64,000 nucleotides of DNA, taken from positions 1-64,000 of the forward strand of contig DASRFJ010000043.1 in the NCBI GenBank assembly GCA_035651595.1. The letters run 5' to 3'. Below the pieces are notes generated by a model, which had not been told where the DNA came from, did not search any database, and saw only the letters and a list, made by a program, of their open reading frames with translations. A program made the position numbers and the translations under genes. The stretch comes from JAFARZ01 sp035651595. Its GTDB lineage: Bacteria; Actinomycetota; Actinomycetes; Streptosporangiales; Streptosporangiaceae. This document shows, piece by piece, positions 33,882-42,817 of the stretch (the stretch's first letter is position 1; each line of letters opens with the position of its first letter).

Positions 33882-35735
33882 CTAGCGCGCGGCTGAGGCC
33901 GGTGCCGGGGTGGGGGCCGGGGCGGTCTGCGCGAGGCTGTTCGGGCCGGCCGCCACCGGTCCGGTGACCGTCCCACCCGAGATCACCACCCCGCTATTGA
34001 TCACCTGGGTCATGCTGCTCCGGTACGCGCCGGTGTCGGCGCCCTGGGTCTTCAGGTAGTCGAGTACCGTCTCGTTCACCAGCCGTTCGGTGATCCTGGT
34101 GTACTTCGCCGCGTCCAGCTTCTGGATGTAGGTATGGGCTTCCGGCGCGGCGCCCAGCTCGCGGATGCTGATCCGCGCGCCGACGTCACCGAACAGGTAG
34201 TCTTCCGACGCGGTCGCCTCGTCGGTGAAGACCCTGTGCTCGACATACATCCGCAGCAACGTCCCGAGCGCGCCGAGGGGCGCGTGCACCACGTCGCCGA
34301 ATACGTTTCGCATGGTGTGCAGCAGCACCTTGGTGAGGAACTGCCCGGAGGTGACCTTCGGCAGCAGGTCGACGACGTGATAGGCCCAGGCGATCGGTGC
34401 GAGCGTGGTCGGCACGTACTCCAGGTAGAACATGCGGCCCTCGACCGCGACATAGACGAACGCCGATACGACGATCTCCTGGCAGGAACGGCTGATGACT
34501 TCCTGGCCGTCGATGAGCACCGGCTGGCCCTCGTCGGTGACCGAAGCCTGGAGGTAATACCGCAGGCCGGCCTGCGGATGCCGGATCAGCGCGTCGACCG
34601 CCGCCCCGCTCGCCTGCGAGTACGGTATCTTCCGGCCCGGGTCGATCAGCGGGCTCTCCCAGCGGCGGCGGCCCTCGCCGACGACGTGATCGCGCACGGT
34701 CAGCGCGGATACCCGCTCGTTCTCCGGCAGCGCGGGGTCGTCGAGCTTGAGCAGCCGCTCCCGCAGGCAGTGGTGCAGCTCAACCGGATCGATGCACACC
34801 TGGTCGTCCCGCGCCGGCCGGGGCCAGCCGCTGCCATGGTCGCTGTCCGCCCGGTCCAGCTCGATGGCGATCGACCAGGCCCGGCCTCTGGTGCCGGCCC
34901 CGACGAACGGATTCTCCCCGCCGTACAGGGTGACATTGCCTCGCTGCGCCGCCCCGATCTCCGCGATGCGCGCCTCGGCATGCGGATCCGCCGCGGTGAA
35001 GTGACCGGCGGGCGCGCCGGGCCGCAGCCGGTCGGACAGCGTCGAGAACATCGAATGGTGGTAGATGGCCGCCGTCGCCGCCAGCAGGACCAGCAGGGCG
35101 ATCGTCGCCACGATGGCGCTGCCGCCAGTAGCCACCGGACCGAGGTGCGGCATCGTCCGGCCCGCGCTGTTCAGCACGTTGAAGATGAACCACAACACGA
35201 GGACCAGGACGAGCACGAGCGCCACTGCGGCGCCGATCAGGAACATCCTGCCCATCGACCGGCGGGTCCAGCGCACACGCGGCAGCATGCGGCTGATCGC
35301 GAACGCGACGGCCAGGATGGCGATCGTGGGGAGCGTCGCCAGCACCAGCCCGGCCAGCAGCAGCAGGCTCAGTATGACGTCGCGGCCGAGCTGCATCCGC
35401 CTGGCGTTCAGGCAGTGCCGGACGATCGGCACCAGGTCGATACCTGGCGACGACGCGACCGCCCGGTGCGAGCCGATCAGCTCGCTGATCACCGTGGTGG
35501 CGAACGCGTTGTTCAGGTACGCGGCCGCGCACAGGTAGCGGGTCTCGTCGTTCAGCGGCCGATCAGGATCCGGCACCGCGCTCGGGTCGGGATGGCCGAA
35601 GAAACGGTCTTGCTGGCTGGCCGGGCGGTCCTCCTGAAGCACCGTGACCGAGCCGGCCGGGGCTCCGCACGTGCCGCAGAAGGCGTGATCCTCGGACATC
35701 GCGGACTGGCAATTGGCGCATTGCAGCGGAATCAT
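33882..35735 (-). CDS. Zinc-ribbon multi-pass membrane protein with C-terminal GPVAAG motif
   Basis: 617 residues, GGGAGAAG before the ATG at 35735. An N-terminal zinc ribbon (CANCQSAM…FCGTCGAP) is followed by a short linker and four hydrophobic helices between about 115 and 235. A soluble domain of some 340 residues without recognised motifs follows. The last 40 residues carry NSGVVISGGTVTGPVAAGPN, the motif shared with the next protein, then a Pro/Ala tail. The layout suggests a membrane receptor that hands a signal to the small protein encoded 16 bp downstream by motif templating. I do not recognise the central domain. Confidence 0.75.
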   Translation of the reverse strand: MIPLQCANCQSAMSEDHAFCGTCGAPAGSVTVLQEDRPASQQDRFFGHPDPSAVPDPDRPLNDETRYLCAAAYLNNAFATTVISELIGSHRAVASSPGIDLVPIVRHCLNARRMQLGRDVILSLLLLAGLVLATLPTIAILAVAFAISRMLPRVRWTRRSMGRMFLIGAAVALVLVLVLVLWFIFNVLNSAGRTMPHLGPVATGGSAIVATIALLVLLAATAAIYHHSMFSTLSDRLRPGAPAGHFTAADPHAEARIAEIGAAQRGNVTLYGGENPFVGAGTRGRAWSIAIELDRADSDHGSGWPRPARDDQVCIDPVELHHCLRERLLKLDDPALPENERVSALTVRDHVVGEGRRRWESPLIDPGRKIPYSQASGAAVDALIRHPQAGLRYYLQASVTDEGQPVLIDGQEVISRSCQEIVVSAFVYVAVEGRMFYLEYVPTTLAPIAWAYHVVDLLPKVTSGQFLTKVLLHTMRNVFGDVVHAPLGALGTLLRMYVEHRVFTDEATASEDYLFGDVGARISIRELGAAPEAHTYIQKLDAAKYTRITERLVNETVLDYLKTQGADTGAYRSSMTQVINSGVVISGGTVTGPVAAGPNSLAQTAPAPTPAPASAAR

Positions 35736-35747
35736 CGGCTTCTCCCG

Positions 35748-36545
35748 TCAGCAAGCCTGATAGGACGCGTGATAACTGGACGGCTGCTGGTCGATCAGGT
35801 AGCTGCCGTTGCCATCCGGGCTCAGGAACAGGGTGATCGCCCAGTCGGTGCAGGACTGTGTCTGGTCCACGCTGTCCGCGGGATCCTGGTGGCTGGTGAA
35901 CGTGACGTCGGCCGCCAGGTCGCCGTCGCCGGCCGTGGAAATGCCGGTGAGGGTCTCGGCGGAATCCGCGGTGGTCCGGTACCCGCTGGCGAATTGTGCC
36001 TGCGTGAGGCCCTCCTGGAGCGGCGGGCTGAGCAGTGCGCGGTACGACTGGTAATCGTGGCTGTTGATCGCGCCGAAGTACTGGTTGAGGAACGCCGCGA
36101 CCGGCTGGGCGTCCGAATCCTGGGTGACGTCCTGGGACAACGTCACCGTCCCGACGGTCTGCGGAACCGGCTGCGGCGGGGTGGTTGACAGCGCGGCAGA
36201 CGGGGATACCCCATCCGGGCTGCTGGCCGGAGCCGTAGTGACGGCCGCGGTCGTGTGTTCGGCCGCGGCCGGAGCCAGCCGTAGCGAGGCGCCGTGGTTC
36301 CCCAGGTGCGAGGCAAGCAGCCAGCCACCGGTTCCGGCGCCCGTCAGCACCGCCGCGACGGCGACCATCGCGGCCGTCCGGCGGGGCCTGCGCGGCGGCC
36401 GGCCGGCGCGCCTGGCCGGCTGGCGCGGTGCCTCGCGCGGCGGCTGGGGCGGTGGCTGGGGCGGTGGCAGGCGGGTGCCGCACCCGGTGCAGAATTGCTT
36501 TCCCGGGCTAACCGGGCGACCGCACGTCGTGCAGAAGGCGTCCAT
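35748..36545 (-). CDS. Zinc-ribbon single-pass membrane protein
   Basis: 265 residues from the ATG at 36545 (MDAFCTTCGRPV), which places the zinc ribbon CTTC…CTGC at the very start; the frame is open 51 nt further up. A Pro/Arg-rich linker leads to one membrane helix (about 60–80), a Thr/Ser/Pro-rich stalk, and an extracytoplasmic domain (about 150–265) of the NTF2-like/DUF type found in many actinobacterial lipoproteins (FLNQYFGAINSHDYQSYRAL). First gene of a three-gene operon; the next starts 12 bp downstream. Function unknown; likely a surface sensor or accessory subunit of the second zinc-ribbon protein. Confidence 0.78.
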   Translation of the reverse strand: MDAFCTTCGRPVSPGKQFCTGCGTRLPPPQPPPQPPREAPRQPARRAGRPPRRPRRTAAMVAVAAVLTGAGTGGWLLASHLGNHGASLRLAPAAAEHTTAAVTTAPASSPDGVSPSAALSTTPPQPVPQTVGTVTLSQDVTQDSDAQPVAAFLNQYFGAINSHDYQSYRALLSPPLQEGLTQAQFASGYRTTADSAETLTGISTAGDGDLAADVTFTSHQDPADSVDQTQSCTDWAITLFLSPDGNGSYLIDQQPSSYHASYQAC

Positions 36546-36752
36546 TGTCGATATGCCCCCCCAGGCCGTATCAGCTCCCTCAATTCCGTTGCGCAATGGC
36601 GGAACTGTCGCATCCAGAAGTGCCGAGCGCCATTGCCGTGGCGGTCATAGTTATGTCACGCCGCGCGACCAAGGGGGCATTGGCTGGATATCTCTGCCAG
36701 GTGACGGCAGGTCGGCTACGCCGTGCACTCCGTTGCGGGTAGCGTTCGGAGT

Positions 36753-37658
36753 ATGAGGACGACGAACTCGACGCCGTTTGGCCAGATGGTGACGGCGATG
36801 ATCACCCCCATGACTCCGGACGGGGCAGTCGACTTCGACGGGGCCGCGCGCCTCGCCGACTACCTCGTCACCGACATGCGCAACGACGGCCTGGTGATCA
36901 ACGGCACCACCGGCGAGGCCCCGACGACCACCGCCGCCGAGCAGGAGCAACTGCTCCGGGTGGTGGTGGACACCGTGGGCTCGCGGGCGAAGGTGGTGGC
37001 CGGGGTCGGCACCAACGCGACCGCGCACACCATAGAACTCGCCAAGCAGGCCGAACGGGCCGGGGTGCATGGCCTGCTGGTCGTGGCTCCTTACTACAAC
37101 AAGCCCCCGCAGGCGGCGCTCGCCGCGCACTTCACCGCGGTCGCCGACTCGTCCGGCCTGCCCGTGCTGATCTACGACATCCCCGGCAGGACCGGCGTCG
37201 CCGTGGAAACCGCCACGCTGGTCAAGCTTGCCGAGCATCCCCGGATCGTCGGGGTCAAGGACGCCAAGGACGCACCGGGTGCCACGTCCCGGGTGCTGGC
37301 GCAGACCGACCTCGTCTACTACTGCGGCACCGACATGCTGAACCTGCCGTGGCTTGCCCTCGGCGCCGTCGGCTTCGTCAGCGTGGTGGGCCATGTGGCG
37401 GGGGACCGGCTCCATGAGATGATTGATGCCTATGGTGACGGTGATGTGGGTCGCGCCCGGGCGATCCATTACGAGCTGATGCCCGTGTACGAGGGGCTGT
37501 TCAGGAACCAGGGAGCGGTCATGACCAAGGCGGCGCTCGACCTCTTGGGCCTGCCCGGCGGGTCGGTGCGGCTGCCGCTGCTCCCGGCCACCGACGCCGA
37601 GCGCGCGCAGTTGCGCAAGGACCTCGCCGACGGCGGTATCAAGGTGCCTGCCGCGTGA
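36753..37658 (+). CDS. dapA: 4-hydroxy-tetrahydrodipicolinate synthase
   Basis: 301 residues from the ATG at 36753 (the frame is open 30 nt upstream). It condenses pyruvate with aspartate semialdehyde, the first step of the lysine/diaminopimelate branch, in the cytoplasm. The Schiff-base Lys169 (RIVGVKDAKDA) and the catalytic Tyr141 (VLIYDIPGRTG) are present, as is GTTGEAPTTT for the substrate pocket. TAGCGT 13 bases before the start looks like a -10 box with a very short leader. Its stop overlaps the rnj start (GTGA), the usual dapA–rnj arrangement of Actinobacteria. Confidence 0.97.
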   Translation: MRTTNSTPFGQMVTAMITPMTPDGAVDFDGAARLADYLVTDMRNDGLVINGTTGEAPTTTAAEQEQLLRVVVDTVGSRAKVVAGVGTNATAHTIELAKQAERAGVHGLLVVAPYYNKPPQAALAAHFTAVADSSGLPVLIYDIPGRTGVAVETATLVKLAEHPRIVGVKDAKDAPGATSRVLAQTDLVYYCGTDMLNLPWLALGAVGFVSVVGHVAGDRLHEMIDAYGDGDVGRARAIHYELMPVYEGLFRNQGAVMTKAALDLLGLPGGSVRLPLLPATDAERAQLRKDLADGGIKVPAA

Positions 37659-39340
37659 GCCACCCGCACCCCGACCTCGCGCCACCCGCCGCACTGCCGA
37701 ACGACGGGCTGCGCATTGTCGCACTCGGCGGTCTCGGTGAGATCGGCCGGAACATGACCGTGTTCGAGTACCAGGGCCGGCTGCTCATCGTCGACTGCGG
37801 CGTCCTGTTCCCGGACTCGGACCAGCCGGGCGTGGACCTGATCCTGCCGGACTTCGGGTACCTGGAGGGCCGGCTGGATCAGGTCGAGGCCTGCGTGCTG
37901 ACCCACGCCCACGAGGACCACATCGGCGGAATCCCGTACCTGCTGCGGGAACGCGGCGACATCCCGCTGGTCGGCTCGAAGCTCACCCTCGCGCTGGTGA
38001 ATTCCAAACTGGCCGAACACCATCTGGATCCGGTGAGCGTGGAGATCAAGGAGGGAAACCACCGGTCGTTCGGGCCATTTGATTGTGAATTTCTCGCGGT
38101 CAACCACTCGATACCGGACGCCCTCGCGGTGGCGATCCGGACGCCGGCCGGGGTTGTCCTGCACACCGGCGACTTCAAGATGGACCAGCTGCCGCTGGAC
38201 GGGCGGCTGACCGACCTGGCCGGGTTCGCGCGGCTCGGCGGCGAGGGCGTCGACCTGCTGATGGCCGACTCGACCAACGCCGAGGTGCCCGGGTTCGTGA
38301 CGTCTGAGCGGGCGATCGGCCCGGTGATCGACGAGGTGTTCGCCGAGGCCGCGCAGCGGATCATTGTCGCGTGCTTCGCGTCGCACGTGCACCGCGTGCA
38401 GCAGGTGCTGGACGCGGCGGTCGCGCACCACCGGAAGGTCGCGTTCGTCGGGCGGTCCATGGTGCGCAACATGGGCGTCGCGCGGGAGCTCGGCTACCTG
38501 CACGTGCCCGGCGGGCTGCTGATCGACCTGCGCGAGGCGGAGGAGATGCCGCCCGACCAGGTCGTGCTGATCTCCACCGGGTCGCAGGGCGAGCCGATGT
38601 CGGCGCTGTCCCGGATGGCCGGCCGCGACCACCCGATCCGGATCGCCGCCGGCGACACCGTCATCCTGGCGTCTTCCTTGATCCCCGGCAACGAAACGGC
38701 CGTGTACCGGGTGATCAACGGGCTGACCCGGCTGGGCGCGCGGGTGGTGCACCGGGGTTCAGCGCTGGTGCACACGTCCGGGCACGCGTCGGCGGGTGAG
38801 CTGCTGTACGTCCTGAACCTGGTCAAGCCGCGCAACTTCATGCCGGTGCACGGGGAATGGCGGCACCTGAAGGCGCACGCGCGGCTGGCGTCGCTGTCCG
38901 GGGTGCCGGACCGGCGGATCGTGATCGCCGAGGACGGGGTCGTCGTCGACCTCATTGGCGGGGCTGCCTCGATCGCGGGATCGGTGCCGTGCGGGTACGT
39001 GTACGTGGACGGGCTGACCGTCGGCGAGGTGACCGAGTCCCAGCTCAAGGACCGGCGCATCCTGGGCGACGAGGGCTTCGTGTCCGTGGTCGTCGTGGTC
39101 GACTCGTCGTCCGGCAAGGTGGTCGCCGGCCCGGAGATGCACGCCCGCGGCTCCGGCATCGACGACCTGGCGTTCGCCGAGGTGCTGCCCAAGATCGAGG
39201 AGGCGCTGGCCCGCGCCGCCGCCGACGGCATCACCGACGCGCACCAGCTCAGCCAGCTGGCCCGCCGGGTCGTCGGCAAATGGGTCAGCGACAACTACCG
39301 CCGCCGCCCCATGATCATCCCCGTAGTAGTAGGCGTCTAG
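37655..39340 (+). CDS. rnj: Ribonuclease J
   Basis: 561 residues, GTG start overlapping the dapA stop by 4 nt. A metallo-β-lactamase/β-CASP ribonuclease with 5'-exo- and endonuclease activity in mRNA decay and rRNA maturation. The zinc motif is His84-Ala-His86-Glu-Asp88-His89 (THAHEDHIGG). The β-CASP region includes VGRSMVRNM and the SGHAS and MPVHGEWRHL motifs near 385–410. Its stop codon shares the palindrome CTAG with the stop of the converging AraC-type gene. Confidence 0.97.
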   Translation: MSHPHPDLAPPAALPNDGLRIVALGGLGEIGRNMTVFEYQGRLLIVDCGVLFPDSDQPGVDLILPDFGYLEGRLDQVEACVLTHAHEDHIGGIPYLLRERGDIPLVGSKLTLALVNSKLAEHHLDPVSVEIKEGNHRSFGPFDCEFLAVNHSIPDALAVAIRTPAGVVLHTGDFKMDQLPLDGRLTDLAGFARLGGEGVDLLMADSTNAEVPGFVTSERAIGPVIDEVFAEAAQRIIVACFASHVHRVQQVLDAAVAHHRKVAFVGRSMVRNMGVARELGYLHVPGGLLIDLREAEEMPPDQVVLISTGSQGEPMSALSRMAGRDHPIRIAAGDTVILASSLIPGNETAVYRVINGLTRLGARVVHRGSALVHTSGHASAGELLYVLNLVKPRNFMPVHGEWRHLKAHARLASLSGVPDRRIVIAEDGVVVDLIGGAASIAGSVPCGYVYVDGLTVGEVTESQLKDRRILGDEGFVSVVVVVDSSSGKVVAGPEMHARGSGIDDLAFAEVLPKIEEALARAAADGITDAHQLSQLARRVVGKWVSDNYRRRPMIIPVVVGV

Positions 39341-40119
39341 CAGGCATCTCGCTGGTAGCGGGTCGGCGACACGCCGAGCGTGGCGGTGAAGTCGCGGGTG
39401 AGGTGAGCTTGGTCGGCGTAGCCGAGTTCGGCAGCGAGCTCGCCCCAGTCGACGCGATCCCCGCTGTCCGCGCGGAGCGCGGCCTCGTGCAGCCGGGCGC
39501 GCCGCATGACCCACTTCGGGCTGACCCCGACGTACTCGGCGAACAGGCGCTGGAGCCCGCGCACGGTCAGGCCGGACACCGAAGCCAGCTGGTCCACCCG
39601 GCGCAGCCCGGAGTCCTCGGTGATCAGCTCGACCAGCTTGGCCGCCTGGTCCGCGACGGGATCGACCGCCGGCAGCCGCGCGGCCAGCAATTCGGTGGCG
39701 CACGCGATCATCTCCGCGTCGCCGTCCGCCGCCATGACCCGCTCGCAAGCCACCACGGCGGACGGCCCGAACAAAGCGGAGGCCGGCACCACCCGGTCGG
39801 TCAGCTCGAACACCGGGCCGCCCCAGAACGGCCGGAAGCCGCCCGGCCGGAACCGGATGCCGAGCGCCTTGCCGGCGCCGGACAGCTGCCGGGTGAACAG
39901 CCGCCGGTCCACGCCGAAGATGCCGGCGCCGCTCGCCTCGAAGGCCATGTTCACGTTCGGCAGCGGCAGGATGGTCTGCGAATAGTCCGGCTGGCCGCGC
40001 AGGTCCCAGCGCACGACCCAGCAGAAGTCGGCGAACGGCGTCAGCGAGGCGGGCGGTACGTGCCTGGCCAGGGTGAACGCCTGCTCCGCCGCACCCGGCC
40101 GCAGCACCCCGCGCCCCAT
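39337..40119 (-). CDS. AraC family transcriptional regulator
   Basis: 260 residues from the ATG at 40119. The N-terminal half (about 1–140) is a sensor domain of the DUF6597 type (DFCWVVRWDLRGQPDY, then LGIRFRPGGFRPF). The C-terminal 100 residues are an AraC double helix-turn-helix: VDQLASVSGLTVRGLQRLFAEYVGVSPKW and ELAAELGYADQAHLTRDFTATLGVSPTRY. It converges on rnj, the stops sharing CTAG. It is divergent from the TIGR03086 gene at 40196 with only 76 bp between, so that gene is its likely target. Confidence 0.92.
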   Translation of the reverse strand: MGRGVLRPGAAEQAFTLARHVPPASLTPFADFCWVVRWDLRGQPDYSQTILPLPNVNMAFEASGAGIFGVDRRLFTRQLSGAGKALGIRFRPGGFRPFWGGPVFELTDRVVPASALFGPSAVVACERVMAADGDAEMIACATELLAARLPAVDPVADQAAKLVELITEDSGLRRVDQLASVSGLTVRGLQRLFAEYVGVSPKWVMRRARLHEAALRADSGDRVDWGELAAELGYADQAHLTRDFTATLGVSPTRYQRDAC

Positions 40120-40195
40120 CGAAGTCACGACACCAAGGCTATGCGCGTCGCGTTTGTTCAAGAACCGCCCGCGCCGGAGCGCTACCCTCGCGCGA

Positions 40196-40759
40196 ATGAA
40201 CAAGCATGCTGAGATGGCCGCCGCCGCGGCCGAGACGATCAAGGTAGTAGCCGGGGTCCGCCCGGACCAGTTCGGTGACCCGACGCCGTGCCCCGAATGG
40301 GACGTGCGCACGCTGCTCAACCACATTATCTTGTGGACCGCGTACTCTGCGGAACAGCGGGCCTACGGCGGATCGGTCGCCGAAGAGCTGATGAACAAGG
40401 ACTTCACCGCCAGCCCCGACTTCGCGACGGACTACGCGAAACAGGCAAAAAAGGCGGTCGACGCCTGGTCCGACCCCGCCGCCTGGGAGCGGGACCTCGG
40501 CGTGATGGGCTCGCCGATGCCGGCCGCCGATGTGGCCGCGCTGCTCATCGCCGAGTACGTGCTGCACGGCTGGGACCTGGCCACCGCGACCGGCCAGCGG
40601 TACGAGTGCGACGAAGCTGTCGCGACGCTGGTGGTGGACGTCGTCCGCGAGCAGGGCGACCTGTTCCGTCAGTACAAGGGGTTCGCCGAACAGGTGACGG
40701 TGCCGGACAACGCCTCGACCTACGAGAAAGCCCTCGCGGAGTCGGGACGCAAGCCTTAG
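40196..40759 (+). CDS. TIGR03086 family metal-binding (DinB/MDMPI-like) protein
   Basis: 187 residues from the ATG at 40196. The family hallmark TPCPEWDVRTLLNHIILW lies near residue 30, with the metal-binding His; a second His lies in YVLHGWDLATATG. These four-helix proteins are related to mycothiol-dependent maleylpyruvate isomerases; no reaction is proven for TIGR03086 members. It is divergent from an AraC regulator. Its stop overlaps that of the converging dehydrogenase gene (40756–40759). Confidence 0.88.
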   Translation: MNKHAEMAAAAAETIKVVAGVRPDQFGDPTPCPEWDVRTLLNHIILWTAYSAEQRAYGGSVAEELMNKDFTASPDFATDYAKQAKKAVDAWSDPAAWERDLGVMGSPMPAADVAALLIAEYVLHGWDLATATGQRYECDEAVATLVVDVVREQGDLFRQYKGFAEQVTVPDNASTYEKALAESGRKP

Positions 40760-41721
40760 TTCAGCACCCGGACCGGCTCACCTTTGGCGAACGCGGCGAT
40801 ATCCTCGGCCGCCTCGCCGTAGAACACCTGGTAGGTGTCGTCGGTGACGTAGCCCAGGTGCGGGGTCAGCACCACGTTCGGCAGCCTGCGCAGCGGGTGC
40901 GACAGGGGCAGGGGCTCGACGTCGAACACATCGAGCCCCGCACCCGCGATCTTCCCCTCCCGCAACGCGTCGACCAGCGCATGAGTGTCCACGATCGGCC
41001 CGCGTGAGGTGTTGATCAAGAACGCGGTGGGTTTCATCAGCGCCAGTTCGGCCGCCCCGACCAGGCCGGTGCTCCGCTCCCCGAGCTTGTAGTGCACGGT
41101 GACCACGTCGGACTGGGCGAACAGTTCGGCCTTGCTAACGGGGGTCGCATGTGCTTTCTCGGCGCGAGCCGGGTCCAGGTTCTGGCTCCACGCCAGGAGT
41201 TTCATTCCGAACGCCCGGCCGATCTTCGCCACCTGCCGCCCCTGTGTCCCGAGGCCGACGATGCCGAGGTGCTTGCCGTGCAGGCCGGTGCCGATGGTCC
41301 GCTGCCAGGCGTTCGCGACGGCCGCCCCGCCCGGCCCGGCGGCCGCCTTCAGCCGGCTGTCCTCCTCCGGGATGTGCCGGGTTATGGCGAGGATCAGCCC
41401 CCAGGTCAGCTCCGCGGTCGCGGCCTGATAGCCGCCGGTACCGCATACCGTGATGCCACGCTCACGGGCCGCGGTCATGTCGATCGACGCGTTTCCCATG
41501 CCCGTCGTCACGAGCAGCTTGAGGTTGGGAAGCAGGGAAAGTCGTTCCGCTGAAAAGGGGGTTCTTTCCCGCATCGCCACGATCACGTCGAACGGCTGCA
41601 GTGCGCGTACCAGCGCCTCGGTACGCGCGATGTGCTCGGTGAACACGGTGATAGTGGCATCCGGCCAGTCCGCGCTGGCCAAGGCTACTTGCTGGTAGTC
41701 ATCGAGGATCGCGACCCGCAT
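40756..41721 (-). CDS. D-2-hydroxyacid dehydrogenase (NAD-binding)
   Basis: 321 residues. The Rossmann motif is GIVGLGTQG (153–161). The catalytic Arg lies in NTSRGPIVDTHALVDAL, the Glu in the following sheet region, and the His in VLTPHLGY. Family members reduce 2-keto acids or oxidise D-2-hydroxyacids such as glycerate, phosphoglycerate or formate; the substrate is not clear. The protein lacks the ACT/regulatory end of SerA. The gene is divergent from bioB with 46 bp between start codons. Confidence 0.92.
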   Translation of the reverse strand: MRVAILDDYQQVALASADWPDATITVFTEHIARTEALVRALQPFDVIVAMRERTPFSAERLSLLPNLKLLVTTGMGNASIDMTAARERGITVCGTGGYQAATAELTWGLILAITRHIPEEDSRLKAAAGPGGAAVANAWQRTIGTGLHGKHLGIVGLGTQGRQVAKIGRAFGMKLLAWSQNLDPARAEKAHATPVSKAELFAQSDVVTVHYKLGERSTGLVGAAELALMKPTAFLINTSRGPIVDTHALVDALREGKIAGAGLDVFDVEPLPLSHPLRRLPNVVLTPHLGYVTDDTYQVFYGEAAEDIAAFAKGEPVRVLN

Positions 41722-41767
41722 GAGGCGACACTATCGCGCGAACCGAGGGCTGATAGCGTCTTGGACC

Positions 41768-42817
41768 ATGACCTGGCTGGACGATCTGGCGGAGAAGGCG
41801 CTGACGGGCGCGGAGCCGACGCGTGACGAGGCGCTGGCGGTGCTGCGCAGCGGTGACGACGAGATCATGGACGTGGTAGCGGCGGCGTTCCGGGTGCGGC
41901 TGCGGTACTTCGGCCGCCGGGTGAAGCTCAACTACCTGGTCAACATCAAGAGCGGCCTGTGCCCGGAGGACTGCTTCTACTGCTCGCAGCGGGCCGGGTC
42001 GGCCGCCGACGTGCTGAAGTACACCTGGCTCAAGCCGGACGAGGTGCTGGCCGCGGCCGAGGCCGGCGTGGCCGGCGGCGCACGGCGGGTCTGCCTGGTC
42101 GCCAGCGGGCGCGGCCCGACCGACCGGGACGTGACCCGGGTGGCCGGGATGATCTCGTCGTTCAAGGCCGCCCATCCTGAGGTCGAGGTGTGCGCGTGCC
42201 TGGGGCTGCTGTCCGACGGCCAGGCTTCGGCGCTGGCGGAGGCCGGGACGACCGCGTACAACCACAACCTCAACACCGCCGAAGACCACTACGCCGACAT
42301 CTGCACCACGCACTCGTTCGCGGACCGCGCCGGTACGGTGCAGGCGGCGAAAGAGGCGGGTTTGTCGCCGTGCTCCGGGCTGATCGCTGGCATGGGGGAG
42401 ACCGACGAGGACCTGGTGTCCGTGGCGTTCGCGCTGCGTTCGCTGGAGCCGGATTCGGTGCCGGTCAACTTCCTGATCCCGTTCGAGGGGACGCCGCTGG
42501 CGGGTCAGTGGCAGCTGAACCCGCAGCGCTGCCTGCGCATCCTCGCCATGGTGCGGTTCGTCTGCCCGTCCTCGGAGGTGCGGCTGGCGGGCGGCCGGGA
42601 GATCCACCTGCGGTCGCTCCAGCCGCTGGCGCTGCACATCGTGAACTCGATCTTCCTCGGCGACTACCTCACCAGTGAGGGGCAGGCGGGCAGCAAGGAC
42701 CTGGAGATGATCGCGGACGCCGGGTTCGTCGTGGACGGCGTCGACCTGCCGCAGCGTGGTGACCTGGTGCGGCTCCGCCGCCGGGGTGTGGGAACCGATC
42801 TCCCGGCCAATGCCTGA
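41768..42817 (+). CDS. bioB: Biotin synthase
   Basis: 349 residues from the ATG at 41768. A radical-SAM enzyme inserting sulfur into dethiobiotin. The [4Fe-4S] motif is Cys65…Cys69…Cys72 (CPEDCFYCSQ). The second-cluster region is present (Cys in VCLVASGRGP, CACLGLL, and the Arg of EVRLAGGREIHL). YNHNLNT binds SAM. It overlaps the AMP nucleosidase-like gene by 8 bp, so the two are translated from one mRNA. bioA, bioD and bioF are not in the window. Confidence 0.96.
   Translation: MTWLDDLAEKALTGAEPTRDEALAVLRSGDDEIMDVVAAAFRVRLRYFGRRVKLNYLVNIKSGLCPEDCFYCSQRAGSAADVLKYTWLKPDEVLAAAEAGVAGGARRVCLVASGRGPTDRDVTRVAGMISSFKAAHPEVEVCACLGLLSDGQASALAEAGTTAYNHNLNTAEDHYADICTTHSFADRAGTVQAAKEAGLSPCSGLIAGMGETDEDLVSVAFALRSLEPDSVPVNFLIPFEGTPLAGQWQLNPQRCLRILAMVRFVCPSSEVRLAGGREIHLRSLQPLALHIVNSIFLGDYLTSEGQAGSKDLEMIADAGFVVDGVDLPQRGDLVRLRRRGVGTDLPANA

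Noticed and set aside
34134..36188. A 684-codon plus-strand frame
   Set aside because: Shadow of the zinc-ribbon operon; Arg/His-rich low-complexity translation with no family signature.
36723..36752. Ten extra codons at the start of dapA
   Set aside because: The ATG at 36753 fits the family start and has a promoter element just upstream; the extension overlaps that element.
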